From NCBI GenBank assembly GCA_024637045.1, contig JAGXFX010000001.1, forward strand, positions 84,545 to 148,544: a stretch of DNA of 64,000 nt. The letters are read 5' to 3'. How positions within the stretch are numbered: the stretch's first letter is position 1; the number at the start of each line of letters is the position of its first letter. Below, in pieces: positions 55,671 through 64,000 of this stretch. The notes under the pieces are model-generated. The model saw only the letters and a list, made by a program, of their open reading frames with translations. It ran no database searches and was not told the DNA's origin. Origin of the DNA: Soehngenia sp. Lineage in GTDB: Bacteria > Bacillota > Clostridia > Tissierellales > Tissierellaceae. The translations under genes and the position numbers were made by a program.

Positions 55671-55685
55671 AGCGGAGGGATTATT

Positions 55686-56435
55686 ATGAAAAGTAAAAAA
55701 AGTTTTGACATCAGGAAATTAACGATTATTGGTGTTCTGGGAGCAATTTCAATTGTACTGGGCATGACGCCTCTTGGATTTATACCGGTTGGGCCCACAA
55801 GAGCAACAATCATGCATATCCCCGTTATAATTGGGGCAATAATAGAAGGACCGGTCGTTGGAGCATTGGTTGGACTTATATTCGGCTTGTTTAGCATATA
55901 CCAGGCCATAACAGCACCAACACCAGTTAGCTTTGTGTTTCTTAACCCCATAGTTTCAGTTCTACCTAGAATTTTAATAGGAATAACTGCTTACTACACT
56001 TACAAAGGTCTAAACAGTCTTGGATCAAAGAGAACCATTGGATTGCTGTATGCAATTTGGGCAGCAATAATTATATACCTTTCAAGAGGAATTTATCTTA
56101 GCTTAATGGATTATACAAGCATATGGCCACTCTTAATGAATGTGGGTCTGATTGTTCTGACTATTGGAATGGTTTACCTGACGGCTACAAAATTCAAAGA
56201 TAAGGCTTTGGATACTGTAATAGCAACAATTGTTGGTACACTTACAAACACTGTTGGAGTCCTAACAATGATATATGTATTCTTTGGGGAAAGATTTGTT
56301 GAAGCTCTTGGGCAGGATGTTGGGTTGGCAAGAAAAATAATAGTCGGAATTGGAATAACAAATGGAATTCCTGAGTCAATAATCGCAATAATAATAGTAA
56401 CTAGCGTTGTAAGTGCAGTTAAAAGACGAAGATAG
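55686..56435 (+). CDS. ECF transporter S-component, predicted pantothenate (PanT-like)
   Basis: This 249-residue protein has about six membrane helices and the S-component pattern FIPVGPTRATIMHIPVIIGAI followed by NPIVSVLPRILIG. S-components bind a vitamin and use a shared ECF energising module encoded elsewhere. The pantothenate kinase gene 11 bp downstream supports pantothenate as ligand, which is inference from context. Confidence 0.78.
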   Translation: MKSKKSFDIRKLTIIGVLGAISIVLGMTPLGFIPVGPTRATIMHIPVIIGAIIEGPVVGALVGLIFGLFSIYQAITAPTPVSFVFLNPIVSVLPRILIGITAYYTYKGLNSLGSKRTIGLLYAIWAAIIIYLSRGIYLSLMDYTSIWPLLMNVGLIVLTIGMVYLTATKFKDKALDTVIATIVGTLTNTVGVLTMIYVFFGERFVEALGQDVGLARKIIVGIGITNGIPESIIAIIIVTSVVSAVKRRR

Positions 56436-56446
56436 AGGGTGAATAG

Positions 56447-57223
56447 ATGCTACTTGTAATAGATGTGGGAAATACAAATATCGTATTTGGTGCCTATGAG
56501 GGAGAACAGCTGATTTATGACTGGAGAATATCAACGGATAAGGAAAAGACTTCCGATGAGTATGGATTACTATTTGACCAGATGTTCAAATACAACGGAA
56601 TAGAAGCAAACGATGTGGACGATATAATAATATCCTCTGTTGTGCCGACACTGATGCACACATTACCTGCAATGGCTAATAGATACTTTAAGAAGGACCC
56701 AATTGTCATAGGTCCTGGAGTCAAGACAGGTATGAATATAAAGTATGACAATCCAAAGGAAGTTGGAGCAGATAGGATAGTAAATGCCGTGGCTGCCTAC
56801 GAAAAATACGGAGGCCCGGTTATTATTGTAGACTTTGGTACAGCAATTACCTTCTGCTTTGTCAATAAGGAAGGAGAGTACCTGGGTGGAATAATAACAC
56901 CGGGAATCAAGATCTCATCAGAAGCATTGTTCCTTAGAACAGCAAAGCTGCCAAAGGTTGAAATTTTAAAGCCAGAGAAAGTAATCGGCAAGACTACAAT
57001 AGGAAGTATCCAGTCAGGGCTTGTATACGGATTCGTAGGCATGGTTGACTCATTGATCATAAGGATGATTGAGGAAATGAACCACACCATAGATGAAGTT
57101 AAGGTTGTTGCAACTGGAGGATTCTCAACTTTGATGGCAGGAGAAAGCAAGTACATCCAATACAACGACAAGTTTCTGACATTGGAAGGATTGAGGATTA
57201 TATATGAAAGAAACAGTAAGTAG
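56447..57223 (+). CDS. coaX: type III pantothenate kinase
   Basis: This 258-residue enzyme phosphorylates pantothenate in the first step of CoA synthesis. ASKHA-fold motifs [23 protein letters not shown] and VDFGTAITF are present. GAGGGTGAATAG precedes the ATG. The last codons form half of the downstream terminator. Confidence 0.96.
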   Translation: MLLVIDVGNTNIVFGAYEGEQLIYDWRISTDKEKTSDEYGLLFDQMFKYNGIEANDVDDIIISSVVPTLMHTLPAMANRYFKKDPIVIGPGVKTGMNIKYDNPKEVGADRIVNAVAAYEKYGGPVIIVDFGTAITFCFVNKEGEYLGGIITPGIKISSEALFLRTAKLPKVEILKPEKVIGKTTIGSIQSGLVYGFVGMVDSLIIRMIEEMNHTIDEVKVVATGGFSTLMAGESKYIQYNDKFLTLEGLRIIYERNSK

Positions 57224-57245
57224 CCTTGCTACTTACTGTTGTTTT
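57212..57245 (+). terminator. rho-independent terminator overlapping the coaX stop codon
   Basis: AACAGTAAGTAGC-CTT-GCTACTTACTGTT (57212-57240) followed by GTTTT. The stop codon TAG at 57221 is within the stem. Confidence 0.82.
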
Positions 57246-57259
57246 ACGAGAGGTGAAGT

Positions 57260-58255
57260 ATGAATATAGGAAATTTTCATATAGAAAACAAATTGATGCT
57301 GGCTCCAATGGCAGGGGTAACTGACCTGGCATTTAGAATAATCTGCAAGGAAATGGGAGTAGGACTTACAGTCACAGAGATGGTAAGTGTCAAAGGAATC
57401 TATTACAATGACAAGAAGACAGATGGTCTCACTACCATAGACCCGAGGGAGCGACCAGTTTCGCTTCAAATTTTCGGATCCGACCCCGAAATAATGGCTC
57501 ATGTGGTAAGAGAAAATCTCAATGATAGAAAAGATATAGACTTGATTGATATAAACATGGGGTGCCCAGCTCCTAAAATTGTCAAGAATGGTGACGGAAG
57601 CGCCTTGATGAAAAATCCAAAGCTGGCAGCCAGGCTAATAAAGAGCGTGGTAGAAGCTTCAAATAAGCCCGTAACTGTGAAAATAAGAAAAGGTTGGGAT
57701 AAGGACTCAGTCAACGGGGTAGAGATAGCAAAGATTGCAGAGGATTCAGGAGCTGCAGCAGTCACAGTTCATGCAAGGACCAGAGATATGTTCTATTCAG
57801 GAGAAGCTGACTGGGATTATATAGCCCTCGTAAAAAGTGCTCTTAAGATTCCAGTAATTGGAAATGGAGATATCTTCAAAGCGCAGGATGCACTCCTTAT
57901 GATGGAAAAGACGGGATGTGACGGTGTGGCAATAGGAAGAGGTGCAATGGGAAACCCTTGGATATTCAGGCAAATAAACCAATTGCTCGAAGGCAAAGTT
58001 CCCGAAAAACCATCACCAGCTGAAGTTCTGGAAACAAGCATTAGGCACATGAACATGGTATGTGAATTCAAGGGAGAAAGAATAGGCGTAAGAGAGATGA
58101 GAAAACAGCTTGCATGGTATATAAAGGGCATGAAAAATTCCAATGAAATCAAGAACAAGATTAATACCATGGAGGATAAAAATGAGATAGAGTCATTGCT
58201 TAAAGATTATCTTCAGAATTTGATTGAGGATGATAATCTCCAAGAAGCTCTGTAA
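57260..58255 (+). CDS. dusB: tRNA-dihydrouridine synthase
   Basis: This 331-residue flavoenzyme reduces uridines in tRNA. The N-terminal APMAGVTDLAFR, the catalytic Cys in NMGCPAPKIVKNGDGSALM and the FMN-binding IGRGAMGNPW are present. It lies between coaX and greA-lysS, a conserved Firmicute order. Confidence 0.95.
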   Translation: MNIGNFHIENKLMLAPMAGVTDLAFRIICKEMGVGLTVTEMVSVKGIYYNDKKTDGLTTIDPRERPVSLQIFGSDPEIMAHVVRENLNDRKDIDLIDINMGCPAPKIVKNGDGSALMKNPKLAARLIKSVVEASNKPVTVKIRKGWDKDSVNGVEIAKIAEDSGAAAVTVHARTRDMFYSGEADWDYIALVKSALKIPVIGNGDIFKAQDALLMMEKTGCDGVAIGRGAMGNPWIFRQINQLLEGKVPEKPSPAEVLETSIRHMNMVCEFKGERIGVREMRKQLAWYIKGMKNSNEIKNKINTMEDKNEIESLLKDYLQNLIEDDNLQEAL

Positions 58256-58394
58256 CACTTGACAAGCTTGTTTTACTTGATTATAATATGTTCCATACAA
58301 CTAGGAAATTATTGTAATTGATCACACGAAAACGGCATAATAAAGGGAATAGAAGGGGAGACCCTTATTTTTGTTTAATAAAGGAGAGAGTTTA

Positions 58395-58871
58395 ATGGCA
58401 GAGAAGGACGTGTTTTTAACCCATGCGGGGTTGGTAAAACTTGAAAAGGAATTGGAAGACTCAAAGATAATCAAGAGAAAAGAGATTGCAGAAAGAATTA
58501 GAACTGCGCTGGACTTTGGAGACATCAGTGAGAACTCAGAGTACGATCAGGCTAAAAACGAGCAAGCTAAGCTTGAGGAGAGAATATCAAAGATTGAATC
58601 AATCCTAAGAAATGCAAAACTTATTGAGGATGAAGATATCTCAACTGAAATAGTTGGAATAGGATCCAAGGTTCTTGTTCTTGATGTGGAATACGACGAA
58701 GAAATGGAGTACACTATTGTAGGTTCAGCAGAAGCCAATCCATATGAGGGAAAGATTTCGAATGAATCACCTGTAGGGAAAGCACTTCTAGGAAGCAAAG
58801 CTGGAGATACAGTCGATGTGCAGGTACCTGATGGACTTATAAAATACCAGATCCAGAAGATTGATCGATAA
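58395..58871 (+). CDS. greA: transcription elongation factor GreA
   Basis: This 158-residue factor has the N-terminal coiled coil with the acidic tip ([12 protein letters not shown]) and a C-terminal FKBP-like domain ([18 protein letters not shown]). It rescues backtracked RNA polymerase. ATG 58395 follows AAGGAGAGAG; an in-frame start at 58371 has no ribosome binding site. Confidence 0.96.
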   Translation: MAEKDVFLTHAGLVKLEKELEDSKIIKRKEIAERIRTALDFGDISENSEYDQAKNEQAKLEERISKIESILRNAKLIEDEDISTEIVGIGSKVLVLDVEYDEEMEYTIVGSAEANPYEGKISNESPVGKALLGSKAGDTVDVQVPDGLIKYQIQKIDR

Positions 58872-58888
58872 ATTCGAGGAGGTATAAT

Positions 58889-60793
58889 ATGCAAACAGGT
58901 GAACAAAGCTTAAATGAAATGCTTCAGGTTAGAAGAGAAAAATTGACAAAGCTGATAGAAAAAGGCAAGAACCCTTTTCTTATAGAAAAATATGACTATA
59001 CTCACCATAGTACTGATGTAAGAGACCGGTTTGAAGAACTAGAAGGCAAGGAAGTGTCAATTGCTGGAAGAATAATGTCCAGGAGAGGACACGGGAAGGT
59101 AAGCTTTTTAGATATTCAGGACAGTGAGGGAAGAATTCAGGTTTTTGCGAAACAAGATTTAATTGGCGAGGAAGAGTATGAGGACCTTTCATATTTGGAC
59201 CTGGGAGATATAATCGGAGCAAAGGGAACCATATTCAAGACAAAAACTGGTGAGATTTCAGTCAGAGCTACAGAGATTCTACTACTGACAAAGTCACTAC
59301 AGATACTGCCTGAAAAATTTCATGGCTTAAAAGACCAGGACCTTAGATATAGACAAAGGTATGTTGACCTGATTGTAAATCCTGAAGTAAAGGAAACATT
59401 TATACTTAGATCAAAGATTATCAAGGCTGTAAAGGAGTACCTGGACGACAGGGATTTTCTTGAGGTAGAGACACCAATACTGAGTACTGTAGCTGGGGGA
59501 GCCAATGCAAAACCATTTGAGACCCACCACAATACCTTGGATGTTGATATGTACATGAGGATTGCAAATGAACTTTACTTGAAGAGACTGATCGTAGGTG
59601 GATTCGAGAAAGTATATGAAATGGGGAAAATGTTCAGGAATGAAGGGATGAGCCCTAAGCATAATCCTGAGTTTACAAGCATTGAACTTTACCAGGCATA
59701 TGTTGACTTCGAGGAAATGATGAGACTTACTGAAAATCTCTTTGCATATGTTGCAGAAAAGGCACTTGGGACAACAAAGATCAATTACCAAGGAACAGAG
59801 CTGGAACTTTCACCACCGTGGAAGAGAATGGATATGGCAGATGCTGTCAAGGAGTATACAGGAGTTGATTTTTCTACAATAGAGACAGATGAAGAGGCAA
59901 GGAAGATTGGCCAGGCGAAAGGTCTTGATGTTAATCAGAACATGACGAGAGGACATATAATATCAGAAATGTTCGAGGAGTTCTGTGAGAGTCATCTTAT
60001 TCAACCGACATTTATCACTGGTCATCCAGTTGAGATATCCCCACTTGCAAAAAGGAATCCTGATGATCCGAGAATCACAAACAGGTTCGAAGCATTTATA
60101 AATACCTGGGAGCTTGCGAATGCATTCTCAGAGTTAAATGATCCAATTGACCAGAGGGAAAGATTCGAGGAGCAGGTCAAGCAAAAAGAGTCAGGAGATG
60201 ATGAAGCCCACCCAATGGATACAGACTTTATCAATGCCATTGAAGTAGGTTTGCCACCAACAGGAGGCCTTGGAATCGGAATTGACAGAATGATAATACT
60301 GCTTACAAACCAGCCAAGTATTAGGGATATATTGTTGTTCCCTACAATGAAGCCGATAGGCGGAGAAGTGGCTTCAAATGTAGTAGAAGGTCATGCTGCA
60401 GAGACTACAAAAGAGATAGATTTTTCGAAGGTGAAAGTAGAACCTCTGTTTGAAGAATTTGTAGATTTTGAGACCTTCAGCAAGTCAGATTTCCGCGCTG
60501 TGAAAGTTCTGAATTGCGAAGAAGTACCTAAGAGCAAAAAACTATTGAAATTTACGCTAGATGATGGTTCAGACTCTGAAAGGATTATCTTAAGTGGCAT
60601 TAGCGAATATTATAAGCCAGAGGAACTTATGGGAAAAACGCTGATTGCAATCACAAATCTTCCACCAAGAAAGATGATGGGAATTGATTCTTTCGGGATG
60701 GTTATAAGTGCCATCCATGAAGAGGAAGGCGAAGAAAGATTGAATCTTCTAATGGTTGATTCACATATTCCAGCTGGAGCAAAACTCTACTAG
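58889..60793 (+). CDS. lysS: class II lysyl-tRNA synthetase with extra C-terminal tRNA-binding domain
   Basis: This 634-residue protein begins with a standard class II LysRS: OB-fold anticodon domain (residues ~50-160), motif 2 [23 protein letters not shown] and motif 3 [15 protein letters not shown], ending near residue 492. A linker and a ~110-residue domain follow ([38 protein letters not shown]). This matches the EMAPII/Trbp111-like domain at the C-terminus of many MetRS. Ordinary bacterial LysRS is about 490-510 residues. The frame is continuous, so the fusion is real in this sequence. It probably strengthens tRNA binding. Confidence 0.95.
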   Translation: MQTGEQSLNEMLQVRREKLTKLIEKGKNPFLIEKYDYTHHSTDVRDRFEELEGKEVSIAGRIMSRRGHGKVSFLDIQDSEGRIQVFAKQDLIGEEEYEDLSYLDLGDIIGAKGTIFKTKTGEISVRATEILLLTKSLQILPEKFHGLKDQDLRYRQRYVDLIVNPEVKETFILRSKIIKAVKEYLDDRDFLEVETPILSTVAGGANAKPFETHHNTLDVDMYMRIANELYLKRLIVGGFEKVYEMGKMFRNEGMSPKHNPEFTSIELYQAYVDFEEMMRLTENLFAYVAEKALGTTKINYQGTELELSPPWKRMDMADAVKEYTGVDFSTIETDEEARKIGQAKGLDVNQNMTRGHIISEMFEEFCESHLIQPTFITGHPVEISPLAKRNPDDPRITNRFEAFINTWELANAFSELNDPIDQRERFEEQVKQKESGDDEAHPMDTDFINAIEVGLPPTGGLGIGIDRMIILLTNQPSIRDILLFPTMKPIGGEVASNVVEGHAAETTKEIDFSKVKVEPLFEEFVDFETFSKSDFRAVKVLNCEEVPKSKKLLKFTLDDGSDSERIILSGISEYYKPEELMGKTLIAITNLPPRKMMGIDSFGMVISAIHEEEGEERLNLLMVDSHIPAGAKLY

Positions 60794-60818
60794 AATATAA
60801 TTTAACCTAGTAAACTTA

Positions 60819-60861
60819 AAAGACTTTGTAAGGCATAATTGCTTTACAAGGTCTTTGTTTT
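60819..60861 (+). terminator. rho-independent terminator after lysS
   Basis: AAAGACTTTGTAAGGC pairs with GCTTTACAAGGTCTTT, including two G-U pairs, over loop ATAATT, then GTTTT. Confidence 0.85.
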
Positions 60862-60976
60862 ACTTTAATGTCAAAAAGAATGCATTGCTTACACTAGCTT
60901 TACATTATACTATCAATATTTATCTTGTAATATATTTGGGTATAGAAAGTACAAAACTAAAAAAGGAGAAGATACT

Positions 60977-62440
60977 ATGACAAATATAGATTCAGGATTT
61001 AACTTAGAAAACACTTATATTACTTTACCAAAGTTTTTTTACTCAAAAATAAGAACTCAAGCAATTAGTGACCCTATGATTACTATATTAAATGAAAAAC
61101 TAGCTAAGGATTTGGGGCTTGAAGTTAATTATCTAAAATCCAAAGATGGAATAGATATTTTAGCAGGTAATAAAATGCCAGAGAATTCAACGGCAATATC
61201 CCAAGCTTATTCAGGACATCAATTTGGTCATTTTACAATGCTTGGAGATGGACGAGCCTTGCTTATTGGTGAACATATAAGCCCAAATGGTGAACGTTTT
61301 GATATTCAGTTAAAAGGCTCGGGGAAAACTCCCTATTCCAGAGGTGGTGATGGTAGGGCGGCCCTTGGACCAATGTTAAGGGAGTATATTATCAGTGAAG
61401 CTATGTATCATCTAGGGATACCTACCACAAGAAGCTTGGCTGTGGTTAAGACTGAAGATAAAATTTATAGAGGCAAACAAATCAATGCAGCTGTTTTAAC
61501 CAGGGTAGCCAAAAGTCATATCAGAGTTGGAACATTTGAATATGCTACAAAGTATGGAAATTCAGAAGATACTAAGACATTGGCAGATTATACGATAAAA
61601 AGACATTACCCAAATCTTATGCTTAAAGAAAATCCATATATTGAACTTCTAAGACAAGTAACAAATACTCAGGCAAAATTAATTGCTAAATGGCAGCTTG
61701 TTGGCTTTATCCATGGAGTTATGAATACAGATAATATGAGCATTGCAGGTGAAACTATAGATTATGGTCCTTGTGCCTATATCGATGTTTATAACCCAGA
61801 AACTAAGTTTAGCTCAATAGACCATCAAGGGAGATACGCTTTTGGAAATCAGCCTAAAATTGGTCTTTGGAATCTTTCAAGATTTGCTGAAACCATTCTG
61901 CCATTGCTAGATTCTAATACAGATAAGGCAATAAAAATTGCAAAAGATGTTCTTGGAGAGTTCGGTAACCACTATGGAAGTAACTACTATTCTGGCATGG
62001 CAAGGAAACTAGGACTTTTCAGATACAAAAGTTCTGATAAAGATCTCATAGATAATTTACTTGATTCCATGATAAAGTATAAGGTAGATTATACAAACTT
62101 TTTTTTAGGCCTAACATATAGTGAGAATTTTGAATTGGAGTTTTATAAAACAAAAGATTTTAAAGATTGGGAAAGAGAATATACATTAAGATTAAAAACT
62201 CAAGAGCAAACAGATGAGCAGAGTAAAGAGTTAATGAAAAAATCAAACCCTCTTTTGATTCCAAGAAACTACCTTGTTGAAGAAGCTTTAGAAAGTGCTG
62301 TAGAAAATAATGACATTAGAAAACTAAATGAATTATTACAAGGACTAAAAAATCCTTATGAGATTAGTATGGTAGATAAGAAATTTATGAAAATACCACA
62401 AGCTCCATCAATTCCTTATAAAACTTACTGTGGCACGTAA
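60977..62440 (+). CDS. selO: SelO/YdiU-family protein adenylyltransferase
   Basis: This 487-residue pseudokinase-fold enzyme transfers AMP to protein hydroxyls in its characterised relatives. Visible signatures are SQAYSGHQFGHFTMLGDGRA, QLKGSGKTPYSRGGDGRAAL and GFIHGVMNTDNMSI. A cysteine sits three residues from the end (YCGT), at the place where eukaryotic SelO has selenocysteine; the stop is TAA, so no Sec is encoded. The gene is more AT-rich than lysS next to it and stands alone. Confidence 0.93.
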   Translation: MTNIDSGFNLENTYITLPKFFYSKIRTQAISDPMITILNEKLAKDLGLEVNYLKSKDGIDILAGNKMPENSTAISQAYSGHQFGHFTMLGDGRALLIGEHISPNGERFDIQLKGSGKTPYSRGGDGRAALGPMLREYIISEAMYHLGIPTTRSLAVVKTEDKIYRGKQINAAVLTRVAKSHIRVGTFEYATKYGNSEDTKTLADYTIKRHYPNLMLKENPYIELLRQVTNTQAKLIAKWQLVGFIHGVMNTDNMSIAGETIDYGPCAYIDVYNPETKFSSIDHQGRYAFGNQPKIGLWNLSRFAETILPLLDSNTDKAIKIAKDVLGEFGNHYGSNYYSGMARKLGLFRYKSSDKDLIDNLLDSMIKYKVDYTNFFLGLTYSENFELEFYKTKDFKDWEREYTLRLKTQEQTDEQSKELMKKSNPLLIPRNYLVEEALESAVENNDIRKLNELLQGLKNPYEISMVDKKFMKIPQAPSIPYKTYCGT

Positions 62441-62497
62441 AGGTCTCGGTTTTAAAAAGCATAAAATAAATTACTCTATATTGTATGGAGGTAGTCT

Positions 62498-63700
62498 ATG
62501 AAAATTTTGCATGTAACAAGCCAATACCCGGGAAAAACAGGAAGCGGTACTTATCTCAAGGCTATGATTGCTGAAGCACAAAAATCTGACCATGTCCAAG
62601 GACTTCTGGGAGCTGTCCAGGAAGGCATGAGTTACAGCAACAATTATATTGAGTATTCTGACATGGTCCAATTTGAATCAGATAAAATACCATTTTCTAT
62701 AATGGGAATGAGTGACAAAATGCCATATAGAAGCAGTGTATACAAGGAGATGACCTTAGAAGAAATAAACAAGTGGGACATCGAGTTCTCAAACAAATTC
62801 ATAAAGGCTGTGAGAACCTTTGGCCCGGATGTTATCTTGTCCCACCACCTTTGGCTCGGGACATCCCTTGTGGCCAAGCTATCAAAAGATATACCTGTAT
62901 ATGGAATATGCCATGGAACAGATATCAGACAGTTCCTTAAGATAAATTGGCTGGCACAAAGGGTTGCTAAAGAGCTGCATGCGCTGGAAGGTGTATTTGC
63001 ACTGACAGTAGATCAGAAAACAACCATTGAAAGACTTTATAATATACCTTTTGAGAAGATTCATCTGGCGGGTGGAGGTTACGACGAGAATATATTCTAT
63101 CCTCCTGAAAATAAAAAGATTTCAGACAGGACAAGACTTGTATATGCAGGAAAGCTAAGCCATGCAAAGGGACTGATTCCATTACTCGATGCATATGAGA
63201 ATCTTCAGCGTATCCACCCCGTGGACCTGACCATAGCAGGAAGTGGCCAGGGTGAAGAAAAGGAAGAGATTAATAAACGGGGTAATGAATTGGGTGTTAA
63301 GTTTACTGGAGCCTTAAGTCAGGTGGAACTTGCTGATCTTTTCAGAGAGTCTGATATTTTTGTATTGCCATCATACTATGAAGGTCTTCCGCTTGTAACA
63401 ATGGAGGCACTCGCATGTGGTCTTATGGTTGTAACAACAGATATACCTGGATTAAGGACTTATATGGGAGAAAAGCTCTCAACGTCAGGATTGGTGAGTT
63501 TCGTTAGATTACCCAGAATGATGGATGTAGATACACCTTTTCATGACGATTACAATCAATTTGTTTTTAATCTGAAAAAAACATTGGATATACAGATTAA
63601 TAAGAATCAGGACGGGTATAATAATATTGCACCCTTTAAGAGTGAAGTTGAAAAGTTATCATGGAAGGGAGTCTTTGAAAGAATAAGTAATGTCTTTTAA
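62498..63700 (+). CDS. GT4-family glycosyltransferase
   Basis: This 400-residue GT-B enzyme has an N-terminal acceptor domain and a C-terminal donor domain with LVYAGKLSHAKGLIPLLDA and the EX7E-type motif YYEGLPLVTMEALACG. It probably adds a sugar to a glycolipid or cell-wall glycan; sugar and acceptor are unknown. GGAGGTAGTCT precedes the ATG. It stands between selO and the rRNA operon with no other glycan genes nearby. Confidence 0.88.
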   Translation: MKILHVTSQYPGKTGSGTYLKAMIAEAQKSDHVQGLLGAVQEGMSYSNNYIEYSDMVQFESDKIPFSIMGMSDKMPYRSSVYKEMTLEEINKWDIEFSNKFIKAVRTFGPDVILSHHLWLGTSLVAKLSKDIPVYGICHGTDIRQFLKINWLAQRVAKELHALEGVFALTVDQKTTIERLYNIPFEKIHLAGGGYDENIFYPPENKKISDRTRLVYAGKLSHAKGLIPLLDAYENLQRIHPVDLTIAGSGQGEEKEEINKRGNELGVKFTGALSQVELADLFRESDIFVLPSYYEGLPLVTMEALACGLMVVTTDIPGLRTYMGEKLSTSGLVSFVRLPRMMDVDTPFHDDYNQFVFNLKKTLDIQINKNQDGYNNIAPFKSEVEKLSWKGVFERISNVF

Positions 63701-63713
63701 ATTGACATTTCCC

Positions 63714-63742
63714 TTGACAAACTGATCATTAAAGGGTATTAT
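63714..63742 (+). promoter_or_regulatory. rRNA operon promoter P1
   Basis: TTGACA (63714-63719), a 17-bp spacer and TATTAT (63737-63742). Confidence 0.78.
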
Positions 63743-63806
63743 ATATAAGCTGACTCTTTTGAGAAGGACACTACAGAAACGACAATAAAAAACTTCAAAA
63801 AAGATG

Positions 63807-63840
63807 TTGACTAAGGATTAGTATACATGGTATACTAATC
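63807..63840 (+). promoter_or_regulatory. rRNA operon promoter P2 with overlapping palindrome
   Basis: TTGACT (63807-63812), an 18-bp spacer and TATACT (63831-63836). The inverted repeat GATTAGTATAC-ATG-GTATACTAATC (63816-63840) has perfect 11-bp arms and fills the spacer and -10 region. Confidence 0.7.
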
Positions 63841-63842
63841 AA

Positions 63843-63863
63843 GTCGCCTCGAAAGAGGTCGAC
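63843..63863 (+). other. rRNA leader hairpin with GNRA loop
   Basis: GTCGCCTC-GAAA-GAGG(T)CGAC forms an 8-bp stem with one bulged T and a GAAA tetraloop. It starts just after P2 and is probably part of the precursor rRNA leader. The rest of 63864-63952 is AT-rich leader with no gene. Confidence 0.55.
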
Positions 63864-63952
63864 AATGAACCTAGATAACTAAACAGTTGTGAGAACTTTG
63901 AATAAACCAAGAATCAATTTTTTAAAAACAAATAATAATGAGCTAGACAAAC

Positions 63953-64000
63953 TTTTAATGAGAGTTTGATCCTGGCTCAGGACGAACGCTGGCGGCGTGC
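63953..64000 (+). rRNA. rrs: 16S ribosomal RNA, 5' end only
   Basis: AGAGTTTGATCCTGGCTCAG at 63961-63980 is the universal 16S 5' sequence. It continues GACGAACGCTGGCGGCGTGC, as in Clostridia. The mature 5' end is placed about eight bases earlier by analogy with other Firmicutes. The gene runs off the window. Confidence 0.97.

Noticed and set aside
55584..55685. THF (folT) riboswitch before the ECF S-component
   Set aside because: I could not find the conserved THF aptamer sequence blocks, and the downstream coaX points to pantothenate instead.
62440..62440. Selenocysteine (TGA) readthrough at the SelO C-terminus
   Set aside because: The C-terminal residue is a TGT Cys codon and the stop is TAA; no SECIS-like structure is needed or seen.

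Overview
The window looks like the chromosome of a low-G+C anaerobic Firmicute of the Clostridia/Tissierellia kind. The coding sequence is AT-rich and uses AGA/AGG for most arginines. The gene order spoVG-glmU-prs-pth-mfd-prsA-spoVB-mazG-hup-rqcP-divIC-yabR-tilS-hpt-ftsH and then coaX-dusB-greA-lysS-rRNA is the typical near-origin Firmicute order. A tungsten aldehyde:ferredoxin oxidoreductase, a superoxide reductase, a B12-dependent methylmalonyl-CoA mutase and a Na+-pumping decarboxylase suggest a strict anaerobe that ferments amino acids or organic acids. I cannot name the species.

Layout. 1-3.4 kb: a sigma-54 activator (cut by the window edge), then a paired inverted-repeat site, a textbook -24/-12 promoter, an aldehyde oxidoreductase and a MoaD-like protein. 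3.4-6.4 kb: glpK, a molybdenum-cofactor nucleotidyltransferase gene broken by one in-frame stop, and pgeF. 6.7-10.8 kb: a polytopic transporter, an OsmC protein and two M20 amidohydrolases. 10.9-17.6 kb: a compositionally foreign module (two-component system, PEBP-like lipoprotein, alpha/beta hydrolase, ABC transporter, truncated second permease) bracketed by palindromic or tandem repeats. An 11-bp-phased TAAG array that looks like a response-regulator site lies before its effector genes. 17.6-21.4 kb (minus strand): superoxide reductase, a Tyr T-box leader, tyrS and a PucR-type regulator. 21.4-28.8 kb: RNA methyltransferase, cobalamin adenosyltransferase, PAS-PP2C phosphatase, pgi, crotonase, a probably NADPH-type 3-hydroxyacyl-CoA dehydrogenase, and a cation exchanger behind a yybP-ykoY (Mn2+) type riboswitch. 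28.8-46.9 kb: murC (minus) and the housekeeping cluster from spoVG to ftsH.

47.1-54.5 kb: a methylmalonyl-CoA mutase / MeaB / epimerase / decarboxylase operon, which should convert succinyl-CoA through methylmalonyl-CoA to propionyl-CoA while pumping Na+. A gene-free stretch of about 420 bp interrupts it between the OadG-like and biotin-carrier genes. 54.6-57.2 kb: P1-family peptidase, a predicted pantothenate ECF S-component and coaX. 57.3-60.8 kb: dusB, greA and lysS. The LysRS carries an extra C-terminal EMAP/Trbp111-type tRNA-binding domain. 61-63.7 kb: SelO-type protein adenylyltransferase and a GT4 glycosyltransferase. 63.7-64 kb: rRNA promoters and the first bases of 16S rRNA.

I found no CRISPR array, prophage, complete IS element or tRNA gene. 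No single locus is clearly an undescribed system. The best leads are the sigma-54 switch on the AOR operon, the TAAG array in the acquired module, a TTGCAA-based palindrome recurring near three operons, the LysRS fusion, the cofactor switch predicted for the dehydrogenase, and two unassigned structured leaders.
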